Shown: positions 1 through 5,619 of the stretch, one piece after another
How positions within the stretch are numbered: position 1 is the stretch's first letter
Layout: each line of letters opens with the position of its first letter
From: Spirochaetaceae bacterium
GTDB lineage: Bacteria; Spirochaetota; Spirochaetia; DSM-2461
Reading direction: 5' to 3'
NCBI GenBank assembly: GCA_003246505.1
Contig: QKAI01000191.1
Coordinates: 1 to 5,619 of the forward strand
DNA length: 5,619 nt
Made by a program: the position numbers and the translations under genes
The notes under the pieces: model-generated
Seen by the model: only the letters and a program-made list of their open reading frames with translations
The model's database searches: none
Told to the model about the DNA's origin: nothing

Positions 1-502
1 AGCCCATGCCTATGACCGCTGCCACGGCGCCCAGGCCGTCGCCGATGGCGAAGATCAGGACCCAGAGGACGGTGGGAACCGACCGCACCAGGGCTATTAT
101 CCACTTGAGGGTGTTGCTCAGTTTGTCGTTGGTCAGGTTGCGGGCGGCCAGGAGCCCCAGCACAAGGGCGGCGATGGCCCCGATGAGGGTGGTAAGGAAG
201 GCCAGGGCCAGGGTCGTCATGAGGACTTTCACTGCGGCGGCGAAGGTCTGCAGGCCCGTGCCGTCCTTGCCCAGGCCGAAGTGAGTATTTATCGCCCGGG
301 GCTGGGAGAACATGGTGATGAAGTAGTCCACCGTCCTGGCGGTGGCCTCCCCCATGTCCACCCCCTTCGTGTCGATGATGAGGAATCCCCAGGCCGTAAG
401 AAGGACCAGGGAGAGGAGGGTCGCCTGAAGGAATATGTCCGCCCTGCCTATACGGTTGATGCGCATGCGTCCGTTGCGTCTGCGAATGATCCGGGTGCTC
501 AC
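1..502 (-). CDS. phnE: Second phosphonate ABC transporter permease, PhnE-like (partial, 3' end missing)
   Basis: Membrane subunit of a phosphonate importer, thought to form the inner-membrane channel with the other PhnE-type permease and powered by PhnC. The 167 N-terminal residues are present and the left edge cuts the gene. A basic N-terminus (RRRNGRMRINR, residues 7-17) precedes membrane segments at about 24-43, 94-119 and 143-166. The stretch VRSVPTVLWVLIFAIGDGLG (139-158) matches the PhnE pattern R-x-[IV]-P-x-x-x-W-x-L-x-F. The cytoplasmic EAA loop that docks the ATPase should lie just beyond the edge. The start is a GTG whose first base lies just before the TGA of the upstream permease (GTGA, 4-base overlap), served by AGGAGG eight bases upstream. 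It is divergent from its neighbour rather than a recent copy. Two permeases per phn operon are known in several bacteria; I infer a heterodimer. Translated by hand from the minus strand. Confidence 0.9.
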   Translation of the reverse strand, partial: MSTRIIRRRNGRMRINRIGRADIFLQATLLSLVLLTAWGFLIIDTKGVDMGEATARTVDYFITMFSQPRAINTHFGLGKDGTGLQTFAAAVKVLMTTLALAFLTTLIGAIAALVLGLLAARNLTNDKLSNTLKWIIALVRSVPTVLWVLIFAIGDGLGAVAAVIGMG

Positions 503-1311
503 AGGATCTTCCTCCTGAGGGTGTTGGATATGACTTCGATGGAAAGGACCACGACCATGATCAGGATGACCAGGAGGGAGGCGCTCTTGTACTGGAGGCT
601 CTTGTAATAGAGGTCGAAGATGAAGCCGATCCCCGAACCGGTGAGCAGGCCCACCAGGGTGGCGGAGCGGATGTTCACCTCTATCATGTAGAGGATCCAG
701 CTCACCAGCTGGGGCAGGGTGGTGGGTATGACCGCCCGGGCGACGATCTGGGGGAAGCTGGCCCCCACCGCCCTCAGGGCTTCCACGGTGCTCACCGAAG
801 CCTCGTCGATGGTCTCCATGAAGAACCGGGTCAGGAGTCCGAAGCTGGTGAAGAAGAGGGCCAGGAATCCGGTGAAGGAGCTCTGCCCGAAGGTGAGAAG
901 GAATATCATGGCCCAGGCCACCACGGGGATGTTCCGGTTGATGAGGGCGATGCCCCGGGCGAGGACGGCGAAGAAGCCGTTCGGACGGGTGGTGACCGAT
1001 CCCGTCAGGGCGAAGAGGAAGGCGAAGAGGGCCGCCGTTACCGAGGACATGATGGACATGAACACCGTATCCGCCATCTTGTCCAGCATTTTGGGGAGCC
1101 GCTCCAGGGCTTTGGCGTCGGGGACGAAATTGTGAAGGGACCAGACGATGACCTTGGGCACCGCGCCGATCCCGTCCCGGAAGTTGAAGTCCGTCATCCG
1201 GGAGGTGACCGCGGTCAGGAGGATCATCCCCCCGATGAACAGGGAGAGGTATAGCTTGTTGCGGCGCAGGAATAGGTTGGCCGCCCGGGCATTAGTTGAG
1301 GATGAGGTCAT
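499..1311 (-). CDS. phnE: Phosphonate ABC transporter permease PhnE
   Basis: Inner-membrane permease of the phosphonate importer, 270 residues, close to the usual PhnE length. Hydrophobic segments lie at about 20-36, 84-105, 128-162 (probably two helices), 200-222 and 246-262. Family signatures are visible: LINRNIPVVAWAMIFLL (123-139), matching the PhnE R-x-I-P-x-x-x-W-A motif, and an EAA-type ATPase-docking loop at about 176-196 (VEALRAVGASFPQIV then ARAVIP). The chosen ATG at 1311 overlaps the end of phnC by 20 bases. Its ribosome binding site is weak (GGA about eight to ten bases upstream), which suggests translation coupled to phnC. An ATG at 1292 that abuts the phnC stop as TAATG is out of frame. 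Its own stop overlaps the start of the second permease, and its last codons carry that gene's ribosome binding site. Confidence 0.95.
   Translation of the reverse strand: MTSSSTNARAANLFLRRNKLYLSLFIGGMILLTAVTSRMTDFNFRDGIGAVPKVIVWSLHNFVPDAKALERLPKMLDKMADTVFMSIMSSVTAALFAFLFALTGSVTTRPNGFFAVLARGIALINRNIPVVAWAMIFLLTFGQSSFTGFLALFFTSFGLLTRFFMETIDEASVSTVEALRAVGASFPQIVARAVIPTTLPQLVSWILYMIEVNIRSATLVGLLTGSGIGFIFDLYYKSLQYKSASLLVILIMVVVLSIEVISNTLRRKIL
511..516 (-). promoter_or_regulatory. Ribosome binding site of the second phnE
   Basis: AGGAGG on the minus strand, inside the last codons of the upstream permease gene and exactly eight bases before the GTG at 502. It decides the GTG start over the in-frame ATG at residue 13. 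Confidence 0.8.
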
Positions 1312-2059
1312 CGGCTTCCGTCCCGTAGATCTCTTTGATCTGCTTGTTTTTAAGTTCTTCCGCCGGTCCGTCGAAGACCAGCTTCCCCTTGTTGAACCCC
1401 AGGATGCGGCCGGCGTACTTCCGGGCCACGTCCACCTGGTGGAGATTGATGAAAATGGTGATCCCCATCTCCCTCTGCACCTTCCTCAGATAATCCATGA
1501 TCACCTTGGCCGAACCCGGATCCAGGGAGCTGATGGGTTCGTCGCATAGGATCATCCGGGGGTCCTGGACCAGGGCCCGGGCGATGCCCACCCGCTGCTT
1601 CTGTCCCCCCGAGAGCTGGTCGCAGCGGCGGTACATGAAATCCTCCAGCCCCAGAAGGGTCAGAACTTCCACGGCCTTCGCCTTCTCCTCCTCCGTATAG
1701 ATGCCGAAGATGCCCGCCAGGGGACCCTTGTAGCCCAGGCGCCCGTGGAGGACATTTTCCAGAACGGAGAGGCGGGAGACCAGATTGTAATGCTGGAAGA
1801 TCATTCCCAGACCGGTGCGGGCCTGGCGCAGTTCCCTGCCCCTGAGGGCGAGCATATCGCCTGCCTTGCTATATTTTATCTTCCCCTCCGTGGCTTCGAT
1901 GAGACGGTTGATGCAGCGGATGAGGGTGGTCTTCCCCGAACCGGAAGGTCCGATGACGGCGACGAATTCCCCCTTCTTCACGCTGAAAGTGACGTCCTTC
2001 AATGCCGGGGCGTCCTTGTTGTAATACTTGGTGAGTCCGGTTACTTCCAATAGTGCCAT
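1292..2059 (-). CDS. phnC: Phosphonate ABC transporter ATP-binding protein PhnC
   Basis: Cytoplasmic ATPase that drives phosphonate import through the PhnE-type permeases. It is 255 residues and complete, with all nucleotide-binding elements intact: Walker A GPSGSGKTT (37-45), Q-loop FQHYNLV (Q89), signature LSGGQKQRV (149-157), Walker B MILCDEP (169-175) followed by ISSLDPGSA, and the switch histidine in NLHQVD (H207). The DEPIxSLDP variant, with Ile after DEP, and the NLHQVDVA stretch are typical of PhnC rather than of general amino-acid importer ATPases. The ATG has GAGGAG five bases upstream. It lies 108 bases after phnD, behind an intrinsic terminator, and runs 20 bases into phnE. Expression is therefore probably below that of phnD and coupled to the permeases. 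Confidence 0.96.
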   Translation of the reverse strand: MALLEVTGLTKYYNKDAPALKDVTFSVKKGEFVAVIGPSGSGKTTLIRCINRLIEATEGKIKYSKAGDMLALRGRELRQARTGLGMIFQHYNLVSRLSVLENVLHGRLGYKGPLAGIFGIYTEEEKAKAVEVLTLLGLEDFMYRRCDQLSGGQKQRVGIARALVQDPRMILCDEPISSLDPGSAKVIMDYLRKVQREMGITIFINLHQVDVARKYAGRILGFNKGKLVFDGPAEELKNKQIKEIYGTEADDLILN

Positions 2060-2064
2060 AGTTA

Positions 2065-2070
2065 CTCCTC
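2065..2070 (-). promoter_or_regulatory. Ribosome binding site of phnC
   Basis: GAGGAG on the minus strand, five bases before the phnC ATG. The seven bases GAGGAGT here (2064-2070) are perfectly complementary to ACTCCTC in the first arm and loop of the upstream terminator hairpin (2141-2147), so the site could in principle be masked by that arm. Confidence 0.75.
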
Positions 2071-2091
2071 TCTCCTGTTTCCCGGCGAGCC

Positions 2092-2108
2092 CCTCCCCCG
2101 GGGGGAGG
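2092..2108 (-). other. GC-rich hairpin in the phnC leader
   Basis: A 7-bp perfect inverted repeat with a 3-base loop (CCTCCCC / GGGGAGG), lying between the phnD-phnC terminator and the phnC ribosome binding site. It is flanked by short CCGG arms that could extend it. No T-run follows on the minus strand, so it is not a second terminator. It could stabilise the processed 5' end of the phnCEE message or tune phnC translation; that role is inference. Confidence 0.5.
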
Positions 2109-2120
2109 AATTCTCCGGCA

Positions 2121-2157
2121 AAGAAAAAGGGGGGACCCCGGAGGAGTCCACCCTTTT
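2121..2157 (-). terminator. Intrinsic terminator / attenuator between phnD and phnC
   Basis: In the minus-strand transcript, beginning 10 bases after the phnD stop, the sequence AAAAGGG-T-GGACTCC pairs with GGGGTCC-C-CCCTTTT around a TCC loop. This is a 7-bp inner stem with one G-U pair, one U-C mismatch, then three G-C and four A-U pairs. The descending arm ends in TTTTTCTT, the classic Rho-independent layout. The downstream genes belong to the same transporter, so partial termination is likely, leaving more phnD than phnCEE message. The stem may also block 3' exonucleases and stabilise phnD mRNA. Confidence 0.8.
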
Positions 2158-2167
2158 GAACCGATGC

Positions 2168-3202
2168 TTAGTTGGATCCGGCCAGGGCGCGGATGGGGTC
2201 GTACCACTCGTCGGTGACGGCACAGAATCTCTGTCCCTGTTTGAAAAGGCCGGAGATCGCGCTGCCCTTGGGAGCGAAGATCTTTTCGTTGGCGGCGGTT
2301 TCGTCGGAGGTGAAGGCGTCCAGGAGCTTGGCCACGTCCTCGTCGCTAAGGATGTTGGTGTTCATGACGAGGGGCGCGTTGAGCACGGGAACGGTGGCCA
2401 CGAGAACCACTTCCCTGCCGGGAACCTGGTCGAAGGGGGATTCGGCGCCGGCCTTTACCTTGATGATGTCCCCGGGGACGGGATCGTCGGCGTTGCCCTT
2501 GACCCATTCGATGTAGGAGCCCACGCAGCTGTTGCAGAAGGCGCCGATGTCCGCCTTGCCGGTCAGGACGTTAAAGAAGGAGCCCTGGTGGGAACCACCG
2601 AACATGACCTCGGAGAAAACCATGTCCTTTCCCCCTTCCAGAAGATCCTCCGCTTCCACTCCGAAGTTCTTTTTGATGATGCTGGAGGGAACCCGGAAAC
2701 CGGAGGTGGAGCTGTTGGATACGAAGGAGAATCTCTTCTGCCTGAGGGTGTCCAGGCTGTATTTTCCGCCGATTTTGTACTGGGAGTCGTTTTCGATCAG
2801 GGTGCCCAGCATGGAGTAGTACTTGGCGTCGGCCAGGGTGCCCGAGCTGCCCGAGTTGGTAACCAGGGGAAGAACGGCGGGCTCCTTGGCGTGGGCCTGG
2901 ACGTAGCCCTCACCGCCGAACCAGGAGAGGGCGGCGTTTTCATTGGCCAGGGCTTCGATGGCGATGGCGTAGTCCGTGGTGAGCTGTTCCTTGAACTCCC
3001 GGCCCAGGGCTTTGGACGCCACTTCGATAACGGCGGCCCGGGATTCGGCGAATTCCGGGGTGGACTCATTGGGGTACCATACCCATACCAGGGGCTCTTT
3101 GGCCTTCTGCGCGGCCGTGTCGGCCTTTTCGTTGCCCCCGTTGGCAACAACGGTCATGGCGGCGAAAGCAGCCATCATAAGAACTAATAATGTCCTTTTC
3201 AT
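2168..3202 (-). CDS. phnD: Phosphonate ABC transporter periplasmic substrate-binding protein PhnD
   Basis: Binds phosphonate in the periplasm and delivers it to the PhnE-type permeases. It is 344 residues and complete. A signal peptide covers about residues 1-20 (KR, hydrophobic core LLVLMMAAFAAMTVV, likely cleavage after VVA); no lipobox cysteine is present, so the mature protein should be soluble. The PhnD/type-2 periplasmic binding fold shows in LVWVWYPNESTPEF (38-51), WFGGEGYVQAH (94-104), the anion-binding loop SNSSTSGFRVPS (162-173) and GGSHQGSFFNVLTGKADIG (202-220). By comparison with E. coli PhnD, the STSG loop and H205 should hold the phosphonate group. Unusually, CNSC (223-226) follows, where I recall a polar NNTE-like run in E. 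coli. The ATG has GGGAGGA five bases upstream. It is the first gene of the transporter block and is followed by a terminator. The exact ligand (2-aminoethylphosphonate, methylphosphonate or other) cannot be read from sequence. Confidence 0.93.
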   Translation of the reverse strand: MKRTLLVLMMAAFAAMTVVANGGNEKADTAAQKAKEPLVWVWYPNESTPEFAESRAAVIEVASKALGREFKEQLTTDYAIAIEALANENAALSWFGGEGYVQAHAKEPAVLPLVTNSGSSGTLADAKYYSMLGTLIENDSQYKIGGKYSLDTLRQKRFSFVSNSSTSGFRVPSSIIKKNFGVEAEDLLEGGKDMVFSEVMFGGSHQGSFFNVLTGKADIGAFCNSCVGSYIEWVKGNADDPVPGDIIKVKAGAESPFDQVPGREVVLVATVPVLNAPLVMNTNILSDEDVAKLLDAFTSDETAANEKIFAPKGSAISGLFKQGQRFCAVTDEWYDPIRALAGSN

Positions 3203-3207
3203 TAGTA

Positions 3208-3214
3208 TCCTCCC
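3208..3214 (-). promoter_or_regulatory. Ribosome binding site of phnD
   Basis: GGGAGGA on the minus strand, five bases before the phnD ATG. This is the strongest Shine-Dalgarno match among the transporter genes and fixes the start just ahead of the basic signal-peptide N-terminus. Confidence 0.8.
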
Positions 3215-3308
3215 GATCTCTTATTAGAATGTAGGAATAAGGTAGGCCAGTTCCATTAGGGGAGTGTTAAAGAATGGGCGGGGAATGCTAAAAAACCGTT
3301 AAATAGGG

Positions 3309-3337
3309 AATATATAAATATATATAATAAAATGAAA
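3309..3337 (-). promoter_or_regulatory. Putative sigma-70-type promoter for phnD
   Basis: On the minus strand, TTTCAT (3337-3332) and TATATT (3314-3309) are separated by 17 bases inside an AT-rich stretch (about 3290-3345) that contrasts sharply with the GC-rich surroundings. Transcription would start near 3301 and give a leader of about 100 bases. The AT-rich tract offers several other possible -10 hexamers, so the exact boxes are uncertain. I see no convincing Pho box. Confidence 0.4.
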
Positions 3338-3353
3338 TAAATAGAATCTGGCC

Positions 3354-3394
3354 GGGCACACAAAAAGGGTGCCCCCACCGGTTTTCCGACGGGA
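3354..3394 (-). terminator. Possible terminator after the PHP-IMPase gene
   Basis: About 40 bases after the stop codon, the minus-strand transcript can fold CCGTCGG-AAAA-CCGGTGG (seven pairs including two G-U, extendable by two more; 3373-3394). A TTTTT run follows eight bases later. Alternatively GGGCAC pairs with GTGCCC around a 9-base loop that contains that T-run (3354-3374). Neither is a textbook intrinsic terminator, but together with the promoter-like tract downstream they suggest a transcript boundary or partial read-through here. Confidence 0.4.
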
Positions 3395-3434
3395 CGACAC
3401 CTGAGGAACAGGGAATTTTCTGCCGGTTCCTATC

Positions 3435-5072
3435 CTATCTCCATACCTCCCTGTCCAGGCCCTCCCCATGGAGGAAGTCCCCTATCTCCCGACCCCGTTT
3501 ATCCCCCTTCCAGGCCAGAAAAACCCGGCCCGACCGGTAACCCTTCTCCCTGTGGCACAGGGGGCCCTCCCGGTAGTCTCCCCCCGATTCCCTGAGGATA
3601 ATTCCCGCAGCGGCGTAGTCCCAGAGACTCAGGCGGGCGGACAAATAGATATGGGTGTCCCCCGTCGCCAGGGAGCAGAGAATCAGGGAGGCGGAACCGA
3701 AGGCACGGTGGCCGCAGACGAGGGGGGCCAGTTCCGCCAGGTCGACGGCATAATTCTGTCTCATCAGGTGGACCGAATTCAGGGAGAAGTCCACCAGGGA
3801 GTCCCGCAGTCCCCCCTCGGAGGATTTCCCCTCCAGGGGGACTCCGTTGAGGAGGGCCCCACCCCCGGTGATCCCCTCAAAGAGGTTGCCCCCGGCCACA
3901 TCCTTCACCAGGCCGAACAGGGGCTTCCCCTCCCGGTAGCAGGCCACGCTTATGGCGTAATCCCTCCGGCGGTGAACAAAATTCGTGGTGCCGTCTATGG
4001 GATCGATGATCCAGACCACGCCCCGGTTCAGATCGGTTTCCCGGTCGGTTTCCTCGGTAAGAAAGTGATCCTCCGGAAAGTAACGGGAAAGGGTCCTTAC
4101 CAGGTAATCCTCTGTTTCCCTGTCGTGACGGGTCACCAGATCCCGGTGATCCCCGTTCTTCCACTCCCCCTCGGGTGTGTTCTCAATCTCATCGCGGAGA
4201 ATCCGGGCGGCCTCTTCCACGGCCTTCCTGGCCACTCCCAGGCGGCCGTCACGGGGCAAGGACAGGCCCTCCGGGGCGAGAATGTCCCCCAGTTCGTGGT
4301 CCGATCCGTAATCGCCGTGGCAGTCGCTCCCTCCGGTCAGGGCCAGGCCGTACTGCCGGGCCAGGTCCGCCAGAAGGGCCCGGTCCTCTTCGCTGTTGTC
4401 CTCATGGTTCAGTTCCAGGCCCCACAGGCCCCGGCGAGCCAGTTCGGGGATCAGGTCAAAGCTGTCCTGCTGCCCCGGGTGGGCCAGAACGGCCAGTCCC
4501 CCGTCCGCCTGGATGGCCCGGAGCGCCTCGAAGGCATCGATGTATTCCATATCCCCGGCGCACAGGCCCTCCCCTTTGAAAAGCTCCCGGTACAGGGGGG
4601 AGTAGATGCGGTCGGTCAGTCCCTTCTTCATGAAGTGGGCCATGATATGCTGTTTGTAGAGGGCCGTCGCCTCCCCCGCCTCCTCCCGTATCTCCCTCAG
4701 GGTCAGGGGGTATCCCGCCTCTTCCAGGAGGGCGATCTGCTCCCCTGTCCTTACATGGCGCCGGCGGAGGAGAGGGTCGCAGAGGGCCTTAATCCGGGGG
4801 GCCCGGGGGTCGAAGGCGTAGCCCAGGAGGTGGATGCGGCGCTTCCCCGTGAAGTCATAAGCGGATATTTCAATCCCCGGGATGATGTCCACCCCCTTGC
4901 GGATGCCCCAGGCCAGGGCCTCGGGAAGACCGGAGACCGTGTCGTGATCGGTCAGGCTGATGGCGGTCAGGCCCCTCTGCGCCGCCAGGGTGACCAGTTC
5001 CCCCACCGACCGGGAGCCGTCGGAGCAGCGGCTGTGAACGTGCAGGTCCGCCCGGGCCGTGTTGTAACTCAC
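3435..5072 (-). CDS. PHP-domain phosphoesterase fused to inositol-monophosphatase-family phosphatase
   Basis: Two enzyme domains in one 545-residue protein. The PHP domain (about 1-270) has the metal-ligand motifs DLHVHS (9-14), LTDHDT (40-45), GIEIS (E68), H81, H142/H146, LAHPG (H198) and GSDCHG (D250, H252), as in the TrpH/YciV-like and PhnPP-like groups. The inositol-monophosphatase domain (about 300-535) has DLVTRHDRETE (311-321), TEET (E340), WIIDPIDGTTNF (D357, D360) and LWDYAAAG (D485), which are all four Mg ligands. Known family fact: a PHP enzyme encoded with C-P lyase genes in Eggerthella lenta hydrolyses 5-phosphoribosyl 1,2-cyclic phosphate to ribose 5-phosphate and phosphate. I infer a similar role for the PHP half here, replacing PhnP. 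The role of the second phosphatase is unknown; a ribose bisphosphate or pAp-like substrate is possible. The chosen GTG forms GTGA with the phnL stop and gives a usual short PHP N-terminus; an in-frame GTG at 5114 (559 residues) has GGAGG four bases upstream and cannot be excluded. Confidence 0.9.
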   Translation of the reverse strand: MSYNTARADLHVHSRCSDGSRSVGELVTLAAQRGLTAISLTDHDTVSGLPEALAWGIRKGVDIIPGIEISAYDFTGKRRIHLLGYAFDPRAPRIKALCDPLLRRRHVRTGEQIALLEEAGYPLTLREIREEAGEATALYKQHIMAHFMKKGLTDRIYSPLYRELFKGEGLCAGDMEYIDAFEALRAIQADGGLAVLAHPGQQDSFDLIPELARRGLWGLELNHEDNSEEDRALLADLARQYGLALTGGSDCHGDYGSDHELGDILAPEGLSLPRDGRLGVARKAVEEAARILRDEIENTPEGEWKNGDHRDLVTRHDRETEDYLVRTLSRYFPEDHFLTEETDRETDLNRGVVWIIDPIDGTTNFVHRRRDYAISVACYREGKPLFGLVKDVAGGNLFEGITGGGALLNGVPLEGKSSEGGLRDSLVDFSLNSVHLMRQNYAVDLAELAPLVCGHRAFGSASLILCSLATGDTHIYLSARLSLWDYAAAGIILRESGGDYREGPLCHREKGYRSGRVFLAWKGDKRGREIGDFLHGEGLDREVWR

Positions 5073-5619
5073 GGGAGAGCCCTGCCCCGGTGCATGCTGA
5101 ACTCCCTGTCGCACAGGCCCTCCATGAACTCGATGTCGTGGAAGATGCCCAGCATGGTGGTCCCCTCCGCCTTGAGCTGCTCAATGAGGAGGCGCACCTT
5201 CTGCTTTGAATGGCTGTCCAGGCTGGCGGTGGGCTCGTCCAGGAGGAGGAGCCGGGGATGCTTGACCATGGCCCGGGCGATATTCAGTCGGAGCTTCTCC
5301 CCCCCGGAGAAGGTGGCGGCGTAGCTGTCCCAGAGGGTTTCGTCCAGCTCGAAGTGGCCCAGCATCCGGGCCGCCTCCACCCGGGCCTCCTCCCGGGATT
5401 TCCCCATCTCCAGGACCGCCTGCTCGATGATGGCCCGGGCGGTCATGCGGGGGAGCACGTCCAGGAACTGGCTCACATAGCCCAGCTCGTACTTGCGCAG
5501 GTAGAGGATCTCCCGCTCCGCCGCCCGGCTCAGGCTTATCCGCCCCCAGCGGGCGGAGTCGTAGAGGATCTCCCCTTCGTCGGGCAGGTAGGTGCGGTAG
5601 ATCATCTTGAGGATGGTGG
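5069..5619 (-). CDS. phnL: C-P lyase system ATP-binding protein PhnL (partial, 5' end missing)
   Basis: ABC-type ATPase subunit associated with the carbon-phosphorus lyase core complex; it acts in the cytoplasm and is not a transporter ATPase. The last 182 residues are present. The right edge cuts just after where the Walker A lysine should be, since the visible part opens TILKMIYRTYLPDEGEIL, matching the PhnL stretch after GKS/T. Numbering from the first complete codon: Q-loop YVSQFLDVLPR (Q50), signature FSGGEKLRLNIAR (103-115), Walker B LLLLDEPTASLD (123-134) and switch histidine in GIFHD (H160). The FSGGE signature instead of LSGGQ, and SQFL-x-V-x-PR, are PhnL hallmarks shared with the E. 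coli protein and set it apart from PhnK and PhnC. Its stop overlaps the next gene's GTG start. It implies that further C-P lyase genes lie to the right. Confidence 0.95.
   Translation of the reverse strand, partial: TILKMIYRTYLPDEGEILYDSARWGRISLSRAAEREILYLRKYELGYVSQFLDVLPRMTARAIIEQAVLEMGKSREEARVEAARMLGHFELDETLWDSYAATFSGGEKLRLNIARAMVKHPRLLLLDEPTASLDSHSKQKVRLLIEQLKAEGTTMLGIFHDIEFMEGLCDREFSMHRGRALP

Larger units (their letters stand above)
3203..3434. other. 232-bp intergenic region between the PHP-IMPase gene and phnD
   Basis: Non-coding gap and the longest in the window. Reading in the direction of transcription it holds hairpin-forming GC-rich sequence (3354-3394), an AT-rich putative promoter tract (about 3290-3345), a leader of about 100 bases, and the phnD ribosome binding site. 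I see no recognisable riboswitch, tRNA or credible gene. Confidence 0.8.

Noticed and set aside
1290..1292. ATG overlapping the phnC stop (TAATG) as an alternative phnE start
   Set aside because: It is out of frame with the permease; the ATG at 1311 is the in-frame start.
2156..3187. 343-residue open frame on the plus strand, antisense to phnD
   Set aside because: Low-complexity Gly/Val/Asp-rich translation mirroring phnD codons; no family motifs and no supporting context.
3221..3240. TTATT...AATAA inverted repeat as a possible operator upstream of phnD
   Set aside because: Only five base pairs of A/T with a 10-base spacer, in an A/T-leaning leader; not distinguishable from chance.
3224..3256. 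Ten-codon ORF (MELAYLIPTF) in the phnD leader
   Set aside because: No Shine-Dalgarno sequence precedes its ATG, and its composition does not suggest an attenuation leader peptide; an ORF this short is expected by chance.
3203..3350. Search for a Pho box before phnD
   Set aside because: No CTGTCAT-type direct repeats are present, and the two TTTAAC copies are too far apart for the spacing of known TT(A/C/T)ACA Pho boxes.
3468..5324. 618-residue open frame on the plus strand, antisense to the fusion enzyme and part of phnL
   Set aside because: It is a shadow of the high GC content: repetitive Gly/Pro/Gln/Val-rich translation, no recognisable domain, and the minus strand carries clear enzyme motifs throughout.

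Overview
The window is part of a phosphonate (C-P bond) utilisation locus. Every supported gene lies on the minus strand, so transcription runs from the right edge to the left edge. The DNA is GC-rich, with tight gene junctions and stop/start overlaps, apart from one strongly AT-rich patch at about 3290-3345. The phosphonate-binding protein has a plain signal peptide with no lipobox cysteine, so it should float free in a periplasm. That suggests a diderm bacterium. The signal-peptide style (ending in ANGG) reminded me of spirochaete binding proteins, but this is a weak guess and I do not assign a taxon.

Right part (5619 to 3435): the 3' two thirds of phnL, an ABC-type ATPase protein of the C-P lyase system, runs in from the right edge. 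It overlaps by four bases (GTGA) a gene for a two-domain enzyme. The N-terminal half of that enzyme is a PHP-family phosphoesterase with its metal ligands in place. The C-terminal half is an inositol-monophosphatase-family phosphatase with all four expected Mg ligands. The rest of the C-P lyase genes (phnG-K, phnM) are presumably just outside the window to the right. The PHP half plausibly fills the role of phnP (opening the cyclic ribose phosphate released by C-P lyase). The fused second phosphatase is the most unusual item here.

Middle (3434 to 3203): a 232-bp non-coding gap holds hairpins that may end the C-P lyase transcript, then an AT-rich putative promoter and a leader of about 100 bases. 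The transporter genes may therefore be a separate or additional transcription unit.

Left part (3202 to 1): a phosphonate ABC importer in the order phnD (periplasmic binding protein), phnC (ATPase), phnE (permease) and a second phnE-like permease cut by the left edge. A well-formed intrinsic terminator lies between phnD and phnC. It probably acts as a partial terminator that keeps the binding protein more abundant than the ATPase and permeases. Downstream of it phnC, phnE and the second phnE overlap and are likely translationally coupled.

Together the genes would import phosphonates (phnDCEE), break the C-P bond (C-P lyase, of which only PhnL is visible), and process the resulting ribosyl cyclic phosphate to sugar phosphate and phosphate (PHP-IMPase fusion).
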